A stretch of DNA of 64,000 nucleotides from Kineococcus xinjiangensis (GCF_002934625.1 NZ_PTJD01000005.1:1-64000); one strand, 5' to 3'; shown: positions 48,391 through 57,604, counted from the first letter of the stretch. The notes: generated from the letters alone by a model not told the origin. A program made the numbers and translations.

Positions 48391-48416
48391 ATTCCCCCCG
48401 CAAGGGGCGGTGAAAC
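48391..48416 (-). promoter_or_regulatory. Possible sigma-B/H-type promoter of ssgB
   Basis: On the minus strand GTTT (48416-48413), 16 bases, then GGGAAT (48396-48391), close to the GTTT-N14/16-GGGTAY pattern of stress and developmental sigma factors. Streptomyces ssgB depends on sigma-H, a factor of this group. Confidence 0.35.
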
Positions 48417-48474
48417 ATCACCTGATCCGCGCATCCTGGCATGCGTCCGACCTGATCGGGGCCGATCGCTGACC

Positions 48475-48480
48475 TACCCT
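48475..48480 (+). promoter_or_regulatory. Leaderless -10 for the PGPGW protein gene
   Basis: TACCCT at 48475-48480 ends exactly 6 bases before ATG 48487; there is no Shine-Dalgarno. Confidence 0.55.
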
Positions 48481-48486
48481 GGGGAC

Positions 48487-49083
48487 ATGGACCATGCCGG
48501 CGGCACCTCCGCCCCGCGCCGGTGCGCGGAGGCCGCCGGGACGGGCGGCGTCGTGCCGGCTCCGGAGGTGCCGCCGCTCGCGCCGCAGGGGGGCGCCGCC
48601 GGTCCGGCCGCGGAGCGGCCCGCACCGCGCTCGGCTCCGCAGCGCGCGGTCGCGCGCGTCGCGCCCCGACCGCGCCGCTGGCGCGCTGCGCTGCACGCCC
48701 GGCGCGAGCAGATCCGCGCCGACGCCCGCATGAACCACCTCTGGCGCGTGGCGGTGGCGCTCATCGGCACCTGCATCACCGCCCTCGGGCTCGTCCTCGT
48801 GCCCCTGCCGGGGCCCGGGTGGCTCGTCGTCCTCATCGGCCTGGCGGTCCTCGGCTCGGAGTTCCACTGGGCCCGGCGCACGCACCTGTGGGTCCGCCGC
48901 CACGTGCACGCCTGGGCGAGCTGGGTCGCCGAGCGCTCCTGGTCGATCCGGATCGCGCTCGGGGCCACCACGGCGACCCTCCTGCTCTCGCTCGCATGGG
49001 GCTGGCTCGCCTGGCAGGGGGTGCCCACCTGGGTCCCCGAGGACGTCTCGGCCTCCCTCGTGCTCCTGCCCGGCCTGGACTGA
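48487..49083 (+). CDS. PGPGW-motif membrane protein (TIGR02611-like)
   Basis: A 198-aa protein with a disordered Ala/Pro/Arg-rich N-terminus (about 75 residues), a membrane hairpin RVAVALIGTCITALGLVLVPLPGPGWLVVLIGLAVLGSEFHWA containing the PGPGW motif, and a third hydrophobic helix near the end (IALGATTATLLLSLAWGWLAW). These features fit the actinobacterial TIGR02611/PGPGW family, of unknown function. ATG 48487 is supported by the -10 spacing; ATG 48730 (MNHLWRVAV) is a possible alternative start. Confidence 0.8.
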   Translation: MDHAGGTSAPRRCAEAAGTGGVVPAPEVPPLAPQGGAAGPAAERPAPRSAPQRAVARVAPRPRRWRAALHARREQIRADARMNHLWRVAVALIGTCITALGLVLVPLPGPGWLVVLIGLAVLGSEFHWARRTHLWVRRHVHAWASWVAERSWSIRIALGATTATLLLSLAWGWLAWQGVPTWVPEDVSASLVLLPGLD

Positions 49084-49188
49084 CGCCCCTTCCGGGGACG
49101 GAAGCGGAACCCGGTCGTGAGCACCCCGGGGGACCGGGTATGGTTGCTCCTGCCGGTTGCGGCCGACGCTCGTCGGACGCGTCGCACC

Positions 49189-49263
49189 GGGCGATTAGCT
49201 CAGCGGGAGAGCACCTCGTTCACACCGAGGGGGTCACTGGTTCGATCCCAGTATCGCCCACCA
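49189..49263 (+). tRNA. tRNA-Val(CAC)
   Basis: A cloverleaf with acceptor GGGCGAT/ATCGCCC, anticodon arm CCTCG-TTCACAC-CGAGG giving CAC, and T arm ACTGG-TTCGATC-CCAGT. Bases 49261-49263 encode the CCA tail, unlike the three tRNAs at 46.2-46.5 kb. It stands alone. Confidence 0.97.
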
Positions 49264-49283
49264 GCACGACACCAGGAGCGCGC

Positions 49284-49871
49284 ATGCCCCTCTCCGGGAC
49301 CCTCCTGCAGATCCGCACCTTCCCCGTGAAGTCCCTGGACGGCGCCCCCGTCGACGAGGCCGACATCGGCCCCGACGGCCTGCACGGCGACCGCGGCTGG
49401 GCGGTCGTCGACACCTCCGGCCGGGCCCTGCGGGCCAAGGAGCACCCCCTGCTGCGCGCGCTCGTCGCCCGCGCCGGCGACACCTGCCCCGAGATCCTGC
49501 TGCCGGGGAGCCCCCCGCTGCCGGTCACCGAGGCCGGCCCCGCGCTCGCCGGGATCCTCGGCCCCGCGGCCGGTCCGCTGCGCGTTGCCCCCCAGCCCGG
49601 TGGGGCCAGGGAGGTCGCCGCCGTGCACGTCCTCCTCGACCCCGCCGCGGACGCCGCCTGCGGCAGCGACGACCCCCGCGCCAACCTCGTCGCCTCCGTG
49701 CCGGGAGCCCCGGCCCCGGAGGGCCTGCGCGGCGCCGTCCTGCGCCTGGGCGACGCGGCGCTCCTCCTCGGGGACGCCCCGCGCCACTGCGCCGGGATCT
49801 ACGCCGCCGTGCTGCGGCCCGGGCGGGTGCGCGCCGGGCAGGCGGTCGAGCTGGACCTGCCCGGCGCCTGA
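49284..49871 (+). CDS. MOSC-domain protein
   Basis: A 195-aa protein with an N-terminal MOSC beta-barrel segment (LLQIRTFPVKSLDGAPVDEADIGPDGLHGDRGWAVVD), then a compact MOSC domain (DPRANLVASVPGA, LRLGDAALLLGDAPRHCAGIYAAVLRPGRVRAGQAVEL). The Cys in PRHCAGIY matches the conserved Cys used for sulfur or molybdenum cofactor binding. The chain is shorter than typical 260-aa members and lacks the middle region. AGGAG lies 6 bases before ATG 49284. It follows the tRNA. Roles proposed for MOSC proteins include Mo-cofactor sulfur transfer. Confidence 0.85.
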   Translation: MPLSGTLLQIRTFPVKSLDGAPVDEADIGPDGLHGDRGWAVVDTSGRALRAKEHPLLRALVARAGDTCPEILLPGSPPLPVTEAGPALAGILGPAAGPLRVAPQPGGAREVAAVHVLLDPAADAACGSDDPRANLVASVPGAPAPEGLRGAVLRLGDAALLLGDAPRHCAGIYAAVLRPGRVRAGQAVELDLPGA

Positions 49872-49936
49872 GCCCCGCCCGCCTCCTCCGGACCCGCACC
49901 TGGCCCGCACCCGGGCCCGACCGCTGCGGCGCTCGA

Positions 49937-49970
49937 TAGCATCGCCGGAAGTGCCCGCCTCCGCGGGCAC
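49937..49970 (+). promoter_or_regulatory. thrS promoter and leader hairpin
   Basis: TAGCAT at 49937-49942 is a probable -10. It is followed by a perfect 8-bp hairpin GTGCCCGC-CTCC-GCGGGCAC at 49951-49970, near the 5' end of the message. The leader is too short for a T-box and lacks the T-box core sequence. Confidence 0.45.
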
Positions 49971-50015
49971 CGAGCGGCCCGCCCGCTTCCCGTTCCAGGC
50001 CCCGGAGGCTCTCCC

Positions 50016-52034
50016 GTGCCCGCGCACCTCACCGTCACCGCGTCCGGCTCCGAGCACCAGGTCGAGGACGGCACGACGGCGGGCGCCCTCCTCGCGGGGC
50101 AGCACCCCGAGGACCGCGACATCGTCGTCGCCCGCGTCAACGGCGAGCTGCGCGACCTCGACCACGTCCTCGCCGACGGCGACGAGGTCGAGCCCGTCCG
50201 CGTCGGAGATCCCGACGGGCTCTCCGTCCTGCGCCACTCCGCGGCGCACGTGCTCGCCCAGGCCGTCCAGCAGCACTTCCCCGAGGCCAAGCTCGGCATC
50301 GGCCCGCCCGTGCGCGACGGCTTCTACTACGACTTCGACGTCGAGCGCCCCTTCACCCCCGAGGACCTCAAGACCCTCGAGAAGACGATGCAGCGCATCG
50401 TGAAGGAGGGGCAGGGCTTCCGCCGTCGCGCCGTCAGCGACGACGAGGCCCGCGAGGAGCTCGCCGGTGAGCCCTACAAGCTGGAGCTCATCGGCCTGAA
50501 GGGCTCCGGTGCGGCCGACGCCGCCGAGGGCGCCTCCGTCGAGGTCGGCGCCGGCGAGCTGACGATCTACGACAACCTGCGCCGCGACGGCTCCGTGGCG
50601 TGGAAGGACCTCTGCCGCGGCCCGCACGTGCCGACCACCCGCCTCCTCGGCAACGGCTTCGCCCTCACCCGCAGCGCCGCCGCCTACTGGCGGGGCAGCG
50701 AGAAGAACCCCCAGCTGCAGCGGCTCTACGGCACGGCCTGGCCGAGCAAGGACGAGCTGAAGGCCTACCAGGAGCGCCTCGCCGAGGCCGAGCGCCGCGA
50801 CCACCGCCGCCTCGGCAGCGAGCTGGACCTGTTCTCGTTCCCGGACGAGATCGGCTCCGGCCTGGCGGTCTTCCACCCCCGCGGCGGCGTCATCCGCAAG
50901 GCGATGGAGGACTACTCCCGTGAGCGCCACGAGCGCGGCGGCTACGAGTTCGTGTACTCCCCGCACATCACCAAGGGGAACCTGTTCCAGGTCTCCGGCC
51001 ACCTCGACTGGTACCGCGAGGGCATGTTCCCGGCGATGCACCTCGACGCAGAGCTCGGCGCCGACGGGGAGGTCCGCAAGCCCGGGCAGGACTACTACCT
51101 CAAGCCGATGAACTGCCCCATGCACAACCTGATCTTCCGCTCCCGCGGGCGCTCCTACCGGGAGCTGCCGCTGCGGCTCTTCGAGTTCGGGACGGTCTAC
51201 CGCTACGAGAAGAGCGGCGTGGTGCACGGCCTGACCCGTGTGCGCGGCATGACCCAGGACGACGCACACATCTACTGCACCCGCGAGCAGATGCACGCCG
51301 AGCTCACCGGGGTCCTGGAGTTCGTGCTCGGCCTGCTGCGCGACTACGGCCTGCAGGACTTCTACCTCGAGCTGTCCACCAAGGACCCCGAGAAGTACGT
51401 CGGCTCGGACGAGGTGTGGGAGGAGGCCACCCGCACCCTGGAGGAGGTCGCCGCCGCCTCCGGGCTGGAGCTGGTCCCCGACCCGGGCGGCGCCGCGTTC
51501 TACGGGCCGAAGATCTCCGTCCAGGCCCGCGACGCCATCGGGCGCACCTGGCAGATGTCCACCATCCAGCTCGACTTCAACCTCCCCGAGCGCTTCGACC
51601 TGGAGTACACCGCCCCCGACGGCACCAAGCAGCGGCCGGTCATGATCCACCGGGCGCTGTTCGGCTCGATCGAGCGGTTCTTCGGCGTCCTCACCGAGCA
51701 CTACGCCGGGGTGTTCCCGCCGTGGCTGGCGCCCGTCCAGGTCGTCGGGATCCCCGTCTCCGACGCCCACGTCGAGCACCTGCAGCAGGTGGCCGCCAAG
51801 CTGCGCGAACACCGCATCCGCGTGGAGGTCGACGCCTCCGACGACCGCATGCCCAAGAAGATCCGCACCTGGACCAAGCAGAAGGTGCCCTTCCTGCTCA
51901 TCGCCGGGGAGGAGGACGTCGCCAACGGCGCGGTGTCGTTCCGCTTCCGCGACGGTAGCCAGGACAACGGCATCGGGGTCGACGAGGCCGTGCGCCGCAT
52001 CGTCGAGGCCGTCGAGACCCACGCGCAGGTCTGA
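50016..52034 (+). CDS. thrS: Threonyl-tRNA synthetase
   Basis: The 672-aa class II synthetase charges tRNA-Thr. Domains in order: TGS (residues 1-60), the HxxxH editing domain ([14 protein letters not shown], with GFYYDF), the catalytic core, and a C-terminal anticodon-binding domain from about 560. Zinc ligands include Cys in [14 protein letters not shown]. Motif 2 is [26 protein letters not shown] and motif 3 is [26 protein letters not shown] 50016 follows CCGGAGG. The stop overlaps the ATG of the HIT gene. It heads a run of six overlapping genes. Confidence 0.97.
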   Translation: MPAHLTVTASGSEHQVEDGTTAGALLAGQHPEDRDIVVARVNGELRDLDHVLADGDEVEPVRVGDPDGLSVLRHSAAHVLAQAVQQHFPEAKLGIGPPVRDGFYYDFDVERPFTPEDLKTLEKTMQRIVKEGQGFRRRAVSDDEAREELAGEPYKLELIGLKGSGAADAAEGASVEVGAGELTIYDNLRRDGSVAWKDLCRGPHVPTTRLLGNGFALTRSAAAYWRGSEKNPQLQRLYGTAWPSKDELKAYQERLAEAERRDHRRLGSELDLFSFPDEIGSGLAVFHPRGGVIRKAMEDYSRERHERGGYEFVYSPHITKGNLFQVSGHLDWYREGMFPAMHLDAELGADGEVRKPGQDYYLKPMNCPMHNLIFRSRGRSYRELPLRLFEFGTVYRYEKSGVVHGLTRVRGMTQDDAHIYCTREQMHAELTGVLEFVLGLLRDYGLQDFYLELSTKDPEKYVGSDEVWEEATRTLEEVAAASGLELVPDPGGAAFYGPKISVQARDAIGRTWQMSTIQLDFNLPERFDLEYTAPDGTKQRPVMIHRALFGSIERFFGVLTEHYAGVFPPWLAPVQVVGIPVSDAHVEHLQQVAAKLREHRIRVEVDASDDRMPKKIRTWTKQKVPFLLIAGEEDVANGAVSFRFRDGSQDNGIGVDEAVRRIVEAVETHAQV

Positions 52035-52636
52035 TGCCCGTCGTTCCAGAGCACCAGGGGCCCGCCGGCCCGCACGTGGAGCCGGCGGGCGCGCTGGCAG
52101 GGGAGGCCGACGGCTTCGAGCGGCTGTGGACGCCGCACCGCCTGGCCTACATCAAGGGCGAGAGCAAGCCCAGCGACCCCGACGACGCGCAGCAGTGCCC
52201 CTTCTGCCGCGCCCGCACGATCGACGACGCCGAGGGGCTGGTCGTCCACCGCGGCGAGACGTGCTTCGTCGTGATGAACCTCTTCCCCTACAACCCCGGC
52301 CACCTGCTGATCTGTCCCTACCGGCACGTCTCCCTCTACGTCGACCTCACCGCCGAGGAGCTGGCCGAGTTCACGCAGCTGACGCTGGCCGCGCTCCGGA
52401 CGCTCACCGCCGCCTCCGCCCCCGCCGGGTTCAACGTGGGCATGAACCAGGGCGCCGTGGCGGGGGCGGGCATCGCCGCGCACCTGCACCAGCACGTCGT
52501 GCCGCGCTGGCAGGGGGATGCGAACTTCCTGCCGGTCGTGGGGCGCACGAAGGCGCTGCCGGAGCTGCTGGAGGACACCCGGCGCCGGCTCGCGCAGGCC
52601 TGGCCGGGGGACACCGACGGGAACGGGACGACCTGA
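52034..52636 (+). CDS. HIT-domain protein (AP4A phosphorylase-like)
   Basis: A 200-aa protein with the histidine triad AAHLHQHVVPRW (His-x-His-x-His) and a zinc pair in QQCPFCRAR. LVVHRGETCFVVMNLFPYNPGHLLICPYRHV is typical of HIT nucleotide hydrolases/phosphorylases. The position directly after thrS and before pgsA matches mycobacterial Rv2613c, described as an AP4A phosphorylase, and synthetases make AP4A as a by-product. The ATG overlaps the thrS TGA, and its stop overlaps the next ATG. Confidence 0.92.
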   Translation: MPVVPEHQGPAGPHVEPAGALAGEADGFERLWTPHRLAYIKGESKPSDPDDAQQCPFCRARTIDDAEGLVVHRGETCFVVMNLFPYNPGHLLICPYRHVSLYVDLTAEELAEFTQLTLAALRTLTAASAPAGFNVGMNQGAVAGAGIAAHLHQHVVPRWQGDANFLPVVGRTKALPELLEDTRRRLAQAWPGDTDGNGTT

Positions 52637-53268
52637 TGCTCAACCGCTTCGCCCGCGCCACGGTCACCCGCATCCTCGAGCCGGTCGCCCGGTTCCTGCT
52701 GCGGCTGGGCGTCAGCCCCGACGCGGTCACCGTCGCCGGGACCCTGGGGGTGGTCGCGGGAGCGCTGCTCTTCTACCCGCGCGGTGAGCTGCTGTGGGGC
52801 ACCCTCTTCATCACCGCGTTCGTCTTCTCCGACAACGTCGACGGCATCATGGCGCGGCTGTCGGGACGCGGCGGGACGTGGGGCGCGTTCCTGGACTCCA
52901 CCCTCGACCGCGTCGGGGACGCGGCGATCTTCGCCGGTCTCGCGGCCTGGTACGCGCGCGGCGGCGACTCGGTGACGACGGCGGCCCTGGCCGTGCTGTG
53001 CCTCGTCCTGGGCAACCTGGTCTCCTACGCCCGCGCCCGCGCCGAGGGACTGGGCCTGCGCGCCGACGTGGGCATCGCCGAGCGCGCCGAGCGGCTCGTG
53101 GTCGTGCTCGTCACCGCCGGGTTCACCGGACTGCTCGACCTGCCCGCGACCGTCCTGAGCGTCGTCCTGGCGCTGCTCGCCGCGGCCAGCGCGATCACGG
53201 TGGGGCAGCGGATCGCGATGGTCCACAGGCAGGCCCACGCGGCGGCCGGGCGTCCGGCCGGGACCTGA
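52636..53268 (+). CDS. pgsA: CDP-alcohol phosphatidyltransferase (phosphatidylinositol phosphate synthase)
   Basis: The 210-aa membrane enzyme contains the CDP-alcohol motif DNVDGIMARLSGRGGTWGAFLDSTLD (D-x2-DG-x2-AR-x8-G-x3-D-x3-D) and about six helices. In actinobacteria the enzyme at this locus joins CDP-diacylglycerol and inositol 1-phosphate to give phosphatidylinositol phosphate, the base of PIMs. Overlaps of 1 base at both ends (TGATG) couple it to the HIT gene and the acyltransferase. The context before PatA and PimA supports the PI rather than PG substrate. Confidence 0.92.
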   Translation: MLNRFARATVTRILEPVARFLLRLGVSPDAVTVAGTLGVVAGALLFYPRGELLWGTLFITAFVFSDNVDGIMARLSGRGGTWGAFLDSTLDRVGDAAIFAGLAAWYARGGDSVTTAALAVLCLVLGNLVSYARARAEGLGLRADVGIAERAERLVVVLVTAGFTGLLDLPATVLSVVLALLAAASAITVGQRIAMVHRQAHAAAGRPAGT

Positions 53269-54248
53269 TGCCGCGCGCGGGCACGCGCCACCTCCCCGAC
53301 GCCCGCGCCGCGCGGGAGGCGCTCGTGGTGGCCGGCTTCCGCACCGGCTGGCGCCTCACCCGCCTGCTGCCGGAGCGCGGCGCGCAGGCGCTCTTCCGGG
53401 TCGCCGCCGACGCCGCGACCCGGCGCGGGGGTGCGGGCGTGGCGCAATTGCGGGCCAACCTGTCCCGCGCCGCGCCCGCCGCGAACGGTGCCGCGCTCGA
53501 CGCTCTCGTCGCGGCGGGCATGCGCTCCTACGCCCGCTACTGGTGCGACGCCTTCCGCCTGCCCTCCTGGAGCGCGGCGCGGGTGGCGGAGACGGTGCGA
53601 ACGGTGGGGGAGGAACCGGTGCGCGCCGCCCTCGCCTCCGGTCGCGGGGTCGTCGGGGTGCTCGGCCACCTCGGCAACTGGGACCACGCCGGCGCCTGGT
53701 CGCAGGCGCGCCTCGCGCCGGTCGTCACGGTCGCGGAGCGCCTCAGGCCCGTCGCGGTGCACGAGCAGTTCCTCGCCTACCGGCGCGGCCTCGGCATGGA
53801 GGTGCTCCCGCACGGGGACCCGGCCACGTTCGGGATCCTCGTGCGCCGCCTGCGCGCCGGGGCCTTCGTGCCCCTGCTGGCGGACCGCGACCTCAGTGCC
53901 ACCGGCGTGGAGGTCACGCTGCTCGGCGAACCGGCGCGGATGGCGGCCGGACCCGCCGCCCTGGCGCTGGTCACCGGGGCGGCGCTCGTGCCCATCGGCG
54001 TCCACTACGAGGAGCTGCCCCCCGGCTCCGCGGGACGCCGCACCGGCGCCCGCCACGGCATCGTCATCACCTTCGGTGCCGAGGTCGTCCCGCCCCCCGC
54101 CGTCCCCGGCCGGGCCGGGCGCGAGGAGGCCGTGCGGCGGATGACGCAGGCGTGCGCAGACGCCCTCGCGGCCACCATCGCGGAGCACCCGCAGGACTGG
54201 CACATGCTCCAGCCCGTCTTCAGCGCCGACGTGGGCCGGCGCCGGTGA
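53268..54248 (+). CDS. Phosphatidylinositol mannoside acyltransferase (PatA-like)
   Basis: The 326-aa protein belongs to the LpxL/HtrB-type acyltransferase family. The HX4D active motif is GVLGHLGNWDHAG, followed by VTVAERLRPVAVHEQFLAYRRGLGMEVLP and FVPLLADRDLSATGVEVTLLGEP. It acylates the mannose of PIM1 or PIM2 on the inner face of the membrane. It lies between pgsA and pimA, overlapping both by a few bases, as in mycobacteria (Rv2611c). The ATG at 53268 overlaps the pgsA stop. Confidence 0.92.
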   Translation: MPRAGTRHLPDARAAREALVVAGFRTGWRLTRLLPERGAQALFRVAADAATRRGGAGVAQLRANLSRAAPAANGAALDALVAAGMRSYARYWCDAFRLPSWSAARVAETVRTVGEEPVRAALASGRGVVGVLGHLGNWDHAGAWSQARLAPVVTVAERLRPVAVHEQFLAYRRGLGMEVLPHGDPATFGILVRRLRAGAFVPLLADRDLSATGVEVTLLGEPARMAAGPAALALVTGAALVPIGVHYEELPPGSAGRRTGARHGIVITFGAEVVPPPAVPGRAGREEAVRRMTQACADALAATIAEHPQDWHMLQPVFSADVGRRR

Positions 54249-55360
54249 GGGTCGGGCTGGTCTGCCCGTACTCCTTCGACGTGCCCGGTGGCGTGCAGGC
54301 GCACGTGCGGGACCTCGCCGCGCACCTCGGGGCCGCGGGCCACCACGTCAGCGTGCTCGCCCCCGCGGAGGACGGGGCGGAGCTGCCCCCGTTCGTCGTC
54401 TCCGCCGGGCGCGCCGTGCCCGTCCCCTACAACGGCTCCGTCTCCCGCCTGCGCTTCGGGCCCGTCGCCGCGGCCCGGGTGGCGCGCTGGCTCGACGACG
54501 GCGGCTTCGACGTCTGCCACCTCCACGAGCCGCTCGCGCCGAGCACGTCCCTCCTCGCGCTGTGGGCGGCGACCTGCCCCGTCGTCGCCACGTTCCACAC
54601 CGCCAACCTGCGCTCGCGGGCCATGCAGGCGGCGTACCCGCTGCTGCGGCCGAGCCTGGAGAAGATCGCCGCCCGGATCGCGGTCAGCGAGGACGCCCGC
54701 CGCACGGTGGTGGAGCACATCGGCGGCGACGCCGTCGTCGTGCCCAACGGCGTCGACACGCGCCGCTTCGCGACCGCCGCGCCCCGGCCGGAGTGGACGG
54801 GAACCCCCGGGGCCCCGGTGCTGGCGCTGCTCGGCCGCCTGGACGAGCCGCGCAAGGGCCTGCACGTGCTGTGCGCCGCCCTTCCGCGGCTGCGGGCGGC
54901 GGTGCCGGGCGTGCGCGTCCTCGTCGCCGGGCACGGCGCCGCGGAACCGGTGCGCGCCCTCGCGCCCGCCGACGCGGCCGCCGTGGAGCTGCTCGGCCCG
55001 CTCGACGAGCCCGCCAAGGCCGCGCTGCTGCGCTCCGCGGACGTCTACGTCGCACCGCACACCGGCGCGGAGAGCTTCGGCATCGTGCTGGTGGAGGCGA
55101 TGAGCGCCGGCACCGCCGTCGCCGCCTCCGACCTGGGCGCCTTCCGCCGCGTCCTCGGCGACGGCGAGCACGGCCGGCTGTTCACCCCCGGCGACCCGGC
55201 CGCGCTCGCGGGGGCGGTCCTGGAGCTGCTGGCCGACCCCGCCGCCCGGGCCGGGCTCGCCCGCGCGGGGCAGCTCGCCGCCCGCACCTACGACTGGGCG
55301 GCCGTCGCGACCGACGTCCTCCGCGTCTACGAGACGGTGACCGCCGGGCGGCGGGCGTGA
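54245..55360 (+). CDS. pimA: Phosphatidylinositol alpha-mannosyltransferase
   Basis: The 371-aa GT-B (GT4) enzyme adds the first mannose from GDP-mannose to phosphatidylinositol. Signature segments: VRVGLVCPYSFDVPGGVQAHVRDLAAHL, VCHLHEPLAPSTSLLAL, VATFHTANLRSRAMQAAYPLLRPSLEKI, and the donor-site EX7E in GAESFGIVLVEAMSAGTAVAAS. GTG 54245 overlaps the acyltransferase stop (GTGA). It acts at the cytosolic membrane face. Its stop overlaps the next GTG in the same way. Confidence 0.95.
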   Translation: MRVGLVCPYSFDVPGGVQAHVRDLAAHLGAAGHHVSVLAPAEDGAELPPFVVSAGRAVPVPYNGSVSRLRFGPVAAARVARWLDDGGFDVCHLHEPLAPSTSLLALWAATCPVVATFHTANLRSRAMQAAYPLLRPSLEKIAARIAVSEDARRTVVEHIGGDAVVVPNGVDTRRFATAAPRPEWTGTPGAPVLALLGRLDEPRKGLHVLCAALPRLRAAVPGVRVLVAGHGAAEPVRALAPADAAAVELLGPLDEPAKAALLRSADVYVAPHTGAESFGIVLVEAMSAGTAVAASDLGAFRRVLGDGEHGRLFTPGDPAALAGAVLELLADPAARAGLARAGQLAARTYDWAAVATDVLRVYETVTAGRRA

Positions 55361-56046
55361 CCCCGCTGCTGTGGACGCTGCTGCTCCTGCTGGTCTGCTG
55401 CCTCCTCGCCTGGTACCTCACCGCCACCGCCGCCAGGCTGGACCGGCTGCACCACCGGGTGGAGACCAGCCGAGCCTCCCTGGACGCGGAGCTGGCCCGG
55501 CGCGCCTCCGCCGCGGTGGAGCTGGCGACCTCGGGCCTCCTCGACCCGGCCACGGCGCTGCTCCTCGCCGACGCCGCCACCGCCTCCCTCGACGCCCCCC
55601 GCGGTCCCGGCCCCCTGGACCCGGGGCCGGGCACCCGGGAGGAGCAGGAGCGCTGCGACGAGGAGCGGTGGTGGGTGGAGACCGCCCTGAGCCAGGCGCT
55701 GACCGCGGCGCTGGCACCGGGGATGGTCGACGCCCGCGGGCGCCCGGACGCGGCCGACGTCGTCGGGCGCGCGCGCGGCGCCGTGCGCCGGGTCGAGCTG
55801 GCCCGCCGCTTCCACAACGACGCGGTCATGCAGGCCCGGCGGCTGCGCGCCAAGCGCCTCGTCCGGTGGGCGCACCTGGCCGGGCACGCCCGCCTGCCCC
55901 GCACGGCCGACTTCGACGACGCGGCGGCGCTCGGGCGCCGGGACACCGCCCCGGACCCGGCCCCGGACCCGGCCCCGGGCTCCACCGTGGTCCCTCCGGG
56001 CACGAGCCCGTCCGACCGGCACCCGGACGCCGGACCGGGCTCCTAG
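55357..56046 (+). CDS. Membrane-anchored coiled protein at the end of the PIM operon (LemA-like)
   Basis: A 229-aa protein with an N-terminal membrane segment (PLLWTLLLLLVCCLLAWYLTATAA) and a long helical part (RLDRLHHRVETSRASLDAELARRASAAVELATSGLLD, then ARRFHNDAVMQARRLRAKRLVRWAHLAGHARLP). The pattern resembles LemA proteins. The tail is Pro/Asp-rich with DPAP repeats. GTG 55357 overlaps the pimA stop. It is the last of six overlapping genes, so expression is tied to PIM synthesis. Function unknown. Confidence 0.7.
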   Translation: MTPLLWTLLLLLVCCLLAWYLTATAARLDRLHHRVETSRASLDAELARRASAAVELATSGLLDPATALLLADAATASLDAPRGPGPLDPGPGTREEQERCDEERWWVETALSQALTAALAPGMVDARGRPDAADVVGRARGAVRRVELARRFHNDAVMQARRLRAKRLVRWAHLAGHARLPRTADFDDAAALGRRDTAPDPAPDPAPGSTVVPPGTSPSDRHPDAGPGS

Positions 56047-56049
56047 ACT
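56044..56049 (+). promoter_or_regulatory. Likely -10 of pdxS
   Basis: TAGACT at 56044-56049 overlaps the stop of the preceding gene and lies 55 bases before the pdxS start, so pdxS can be expressed apart from the PIM operon. Confidence 0.45.
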
Positions 56050-56103
56050 GGAACTCCTCCGGGCTCATCACCGGGGAAGCCGACGAGACGCGTGAGGTTC
56101 GAC

Positions 56104-57042
56104 GTGAGCACCGAGACCAGCAACGGGACGCCCGCTCCGGGGACGGTGGGCCACGGCGCCCCCGTCGTCGGCACCGACCTGGTGAAGCGCGGCATGGCGC
56201 AGCAGCTGCGCGGCGGCGTGATCATGGACGTGGTCACCGCCGAGCAGGCCCGCATCGCCGAGGACGCCGGCGCGGTGGCCGTCATGGCCCTCGAGCGCGT
56301 CCCCGCCGACATCCGCGCCCAGGGCGGCGTGGCCCGCATGAGCGACCCCGACATGATCGAGAGCATCATCGCGGCGGTCTCGATCCCCGTCATGGCCAAG
56401 GCCCGCATCGGGCACTTCGTCGAGGCGCAGATCCTGCAGTCCCTCGGCGTGGACTACATCGACGAGTCCGAGGTCCTCACCCCCGCCGACTACACCCACC
56501 ACATCGACAAGGCCCGCTTCACGGTGCCGTTCGTGTGCGGCGCCACCGGCCTCGGCGAGGCGCTGCGGCGCATCACCGAGGGCGCGGCGATGATCCGCTC
56601 CAAGGGCGAGGCGGGCACCGGCGACGTGTCCAACGCCACCACGCACATGCGCACCATCCGCGCGGAGATCAACCGCCTGCGCTCCATGAGCACGGACGAG
56701 CTGTTCGTCGCTGCCAAGGAGCTGCAGGCCCCCTACGAGCTGGTCAAGGAGGTCGCGGAGCGCGGGTCGCTGCCCGTCGTCCTCTTCACCGCGGGCGGCA
56801 TCGCCACCCCGGCCGACGCCGCGATGATGATGCAGCTCGGCGCCGAGGGCGTCTTCGTCGGCTCGGGCATCTTCAAGTCCGGCAACCCCGCCCAGCGCGC
56901 CGAGGCGATCGTGAAGGCCACCACCTTCCACGACGACCCCGACGTGCTGGCGAAGGTCTCCCGCGGCCTCGGGGAGGCCATGGTCGGCATCAACGTCGAC
57001 GCCATCCCCGAGCCGCACCGCCTCGCCCAGCGCGGCTGGTGA
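56104..57042 (+). CDS. pdxS: Pyridoxal 5'-phosphate synthase, PdxS subunit
   Basis: The 312-aa barrel enzyme forms PLP from ribose 5-phosphate, glyceraldehyde 3-phosphate and ammonia supplied by PdxT. Characteristic parts: [74 protein letters not shown] (the Lys in VMAKA is the substrate-binding residue) and [17 protein letters not shown] 56104 is preferred to 56092 because GAGG lies 6 bases upstream. pdxT is not adjacent; a NUDIX gene and kynU on the other strand intervene. Confidence 0.96.
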   Translation: MSTETSNGTPAPGTVGHGAPVVGTDLVKRGMAQQLRGGVIMDVVTAEQARIAEDAGAVAVMALERVPADIRAQGGVARMSDPDMIESIIAAVSIPVMAKARIGHFVEAQILQSLGVDYIDESEVLTPADYTHHIDKARFTVPFVCGATGLGEALRRITEGAAMIRSKGEAGTGDVSNATTHMRTIRAEINRLRSMSTDELFVAAKELQAPYELVKEVAERGSLPVVLFTAGGIATPADAAMMMQLGAEGVFVGSGIFKSGNPAQRAEAIVKATTFHDDPDVLAKVSRGLGEAMVGINVDAIPEPHRLAQRGW

Positions 57043-57058
57043 GCACGCCCGTCCGCCC

Positions 57059-57604
57059 GTGACGCCGTCGGCGCCCGCTCCGGAGGAGGACCCGCTCGGT
57101 CCGGAGTGGGCGACGGCCGCCGACGGCACCCGCACCCGCAGCGCGGCCCGCGTCGTCGTCCTCGACGGCGCGAGCCGCGTGCTGCTGGTCCGCGGCGGTG
57201 ACCCCGCGGTCCCCGGCTCGCGCTGGTGGTTCACCCCCGGCGGCGGCATCGCCGCGGGGGAGTCGCCGGCGGAGGCGGCCGCGCGGGAACTGGCCGAGGA
57301 GACCGGCATCGCCGTGGCCCCCGCCGCGCTCACCGGGCCCGTGCTGCGGCGGGCGCCCGTCTTCGAGTGGCTCGGCCGCAGCTGCCGGCAGGAGGAGCTG
57401 TTCTACCTGGCGCGACTGCCGAGCCCGCCGCGGCTGTCCCGCGCCGGCTGGACCGCCCTGGAGCGCGCCACCCTCGACGACGTCCGGTGGTGGGCCGCGG
57501 GCGAACTCGCGGTCACCGCGGACGACGTGTACCCGCCGTCGCTGGCGGAGCACGTGGAGCGCCTCGGCCGCGGCTGGGACGGGCGGCTGCTCCAGGTCGA
57601 CTGA
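57059..57604 (+). CDS. NUDIX hydrolase
   Basis: A 181-aa protein with a complete NUDIX box GGIAAGESPAEAAARELAEETGI (Gx5Ex7RELxEExG). The sheet before it reads ARVVVLDGASRVLLVRGGDPAVPGSRWWFTPGGG. The family hydrolyses nucleoside diphosphates linked to another group; the substrate cannot be read here. GTG 57059 is 16 bases after the pdxS stop, so co-transcription is likely. A NUDIX gene lies near the PIM genes in mycobacteria too, which supports ancestral placement. It converges on kynU. Confidence 0.9.
   Translation: MTPSAPAPEEDPLGPEWATAADGTRTRSAARVVVLDGASRVLLVRGGDPAVPGSRWWFTPGGGIAAGESPAEAAARELAEETGIAVAPAALTGPVLRRAPVFEWLGRSCRQEELFYLARLPSPPRLSRAGWTALERATLDDVRWWAAGELAVTADDVYPPSLAEHVERLGRGWDGRLLQVD

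Noticed and set aside
49872-50015. T-box riboswitch upstream of thrS
   Set aside because: The leader is under 80 bases after the likely -10, has only one short hairpin, and lacks the conserved T-box core sequence.
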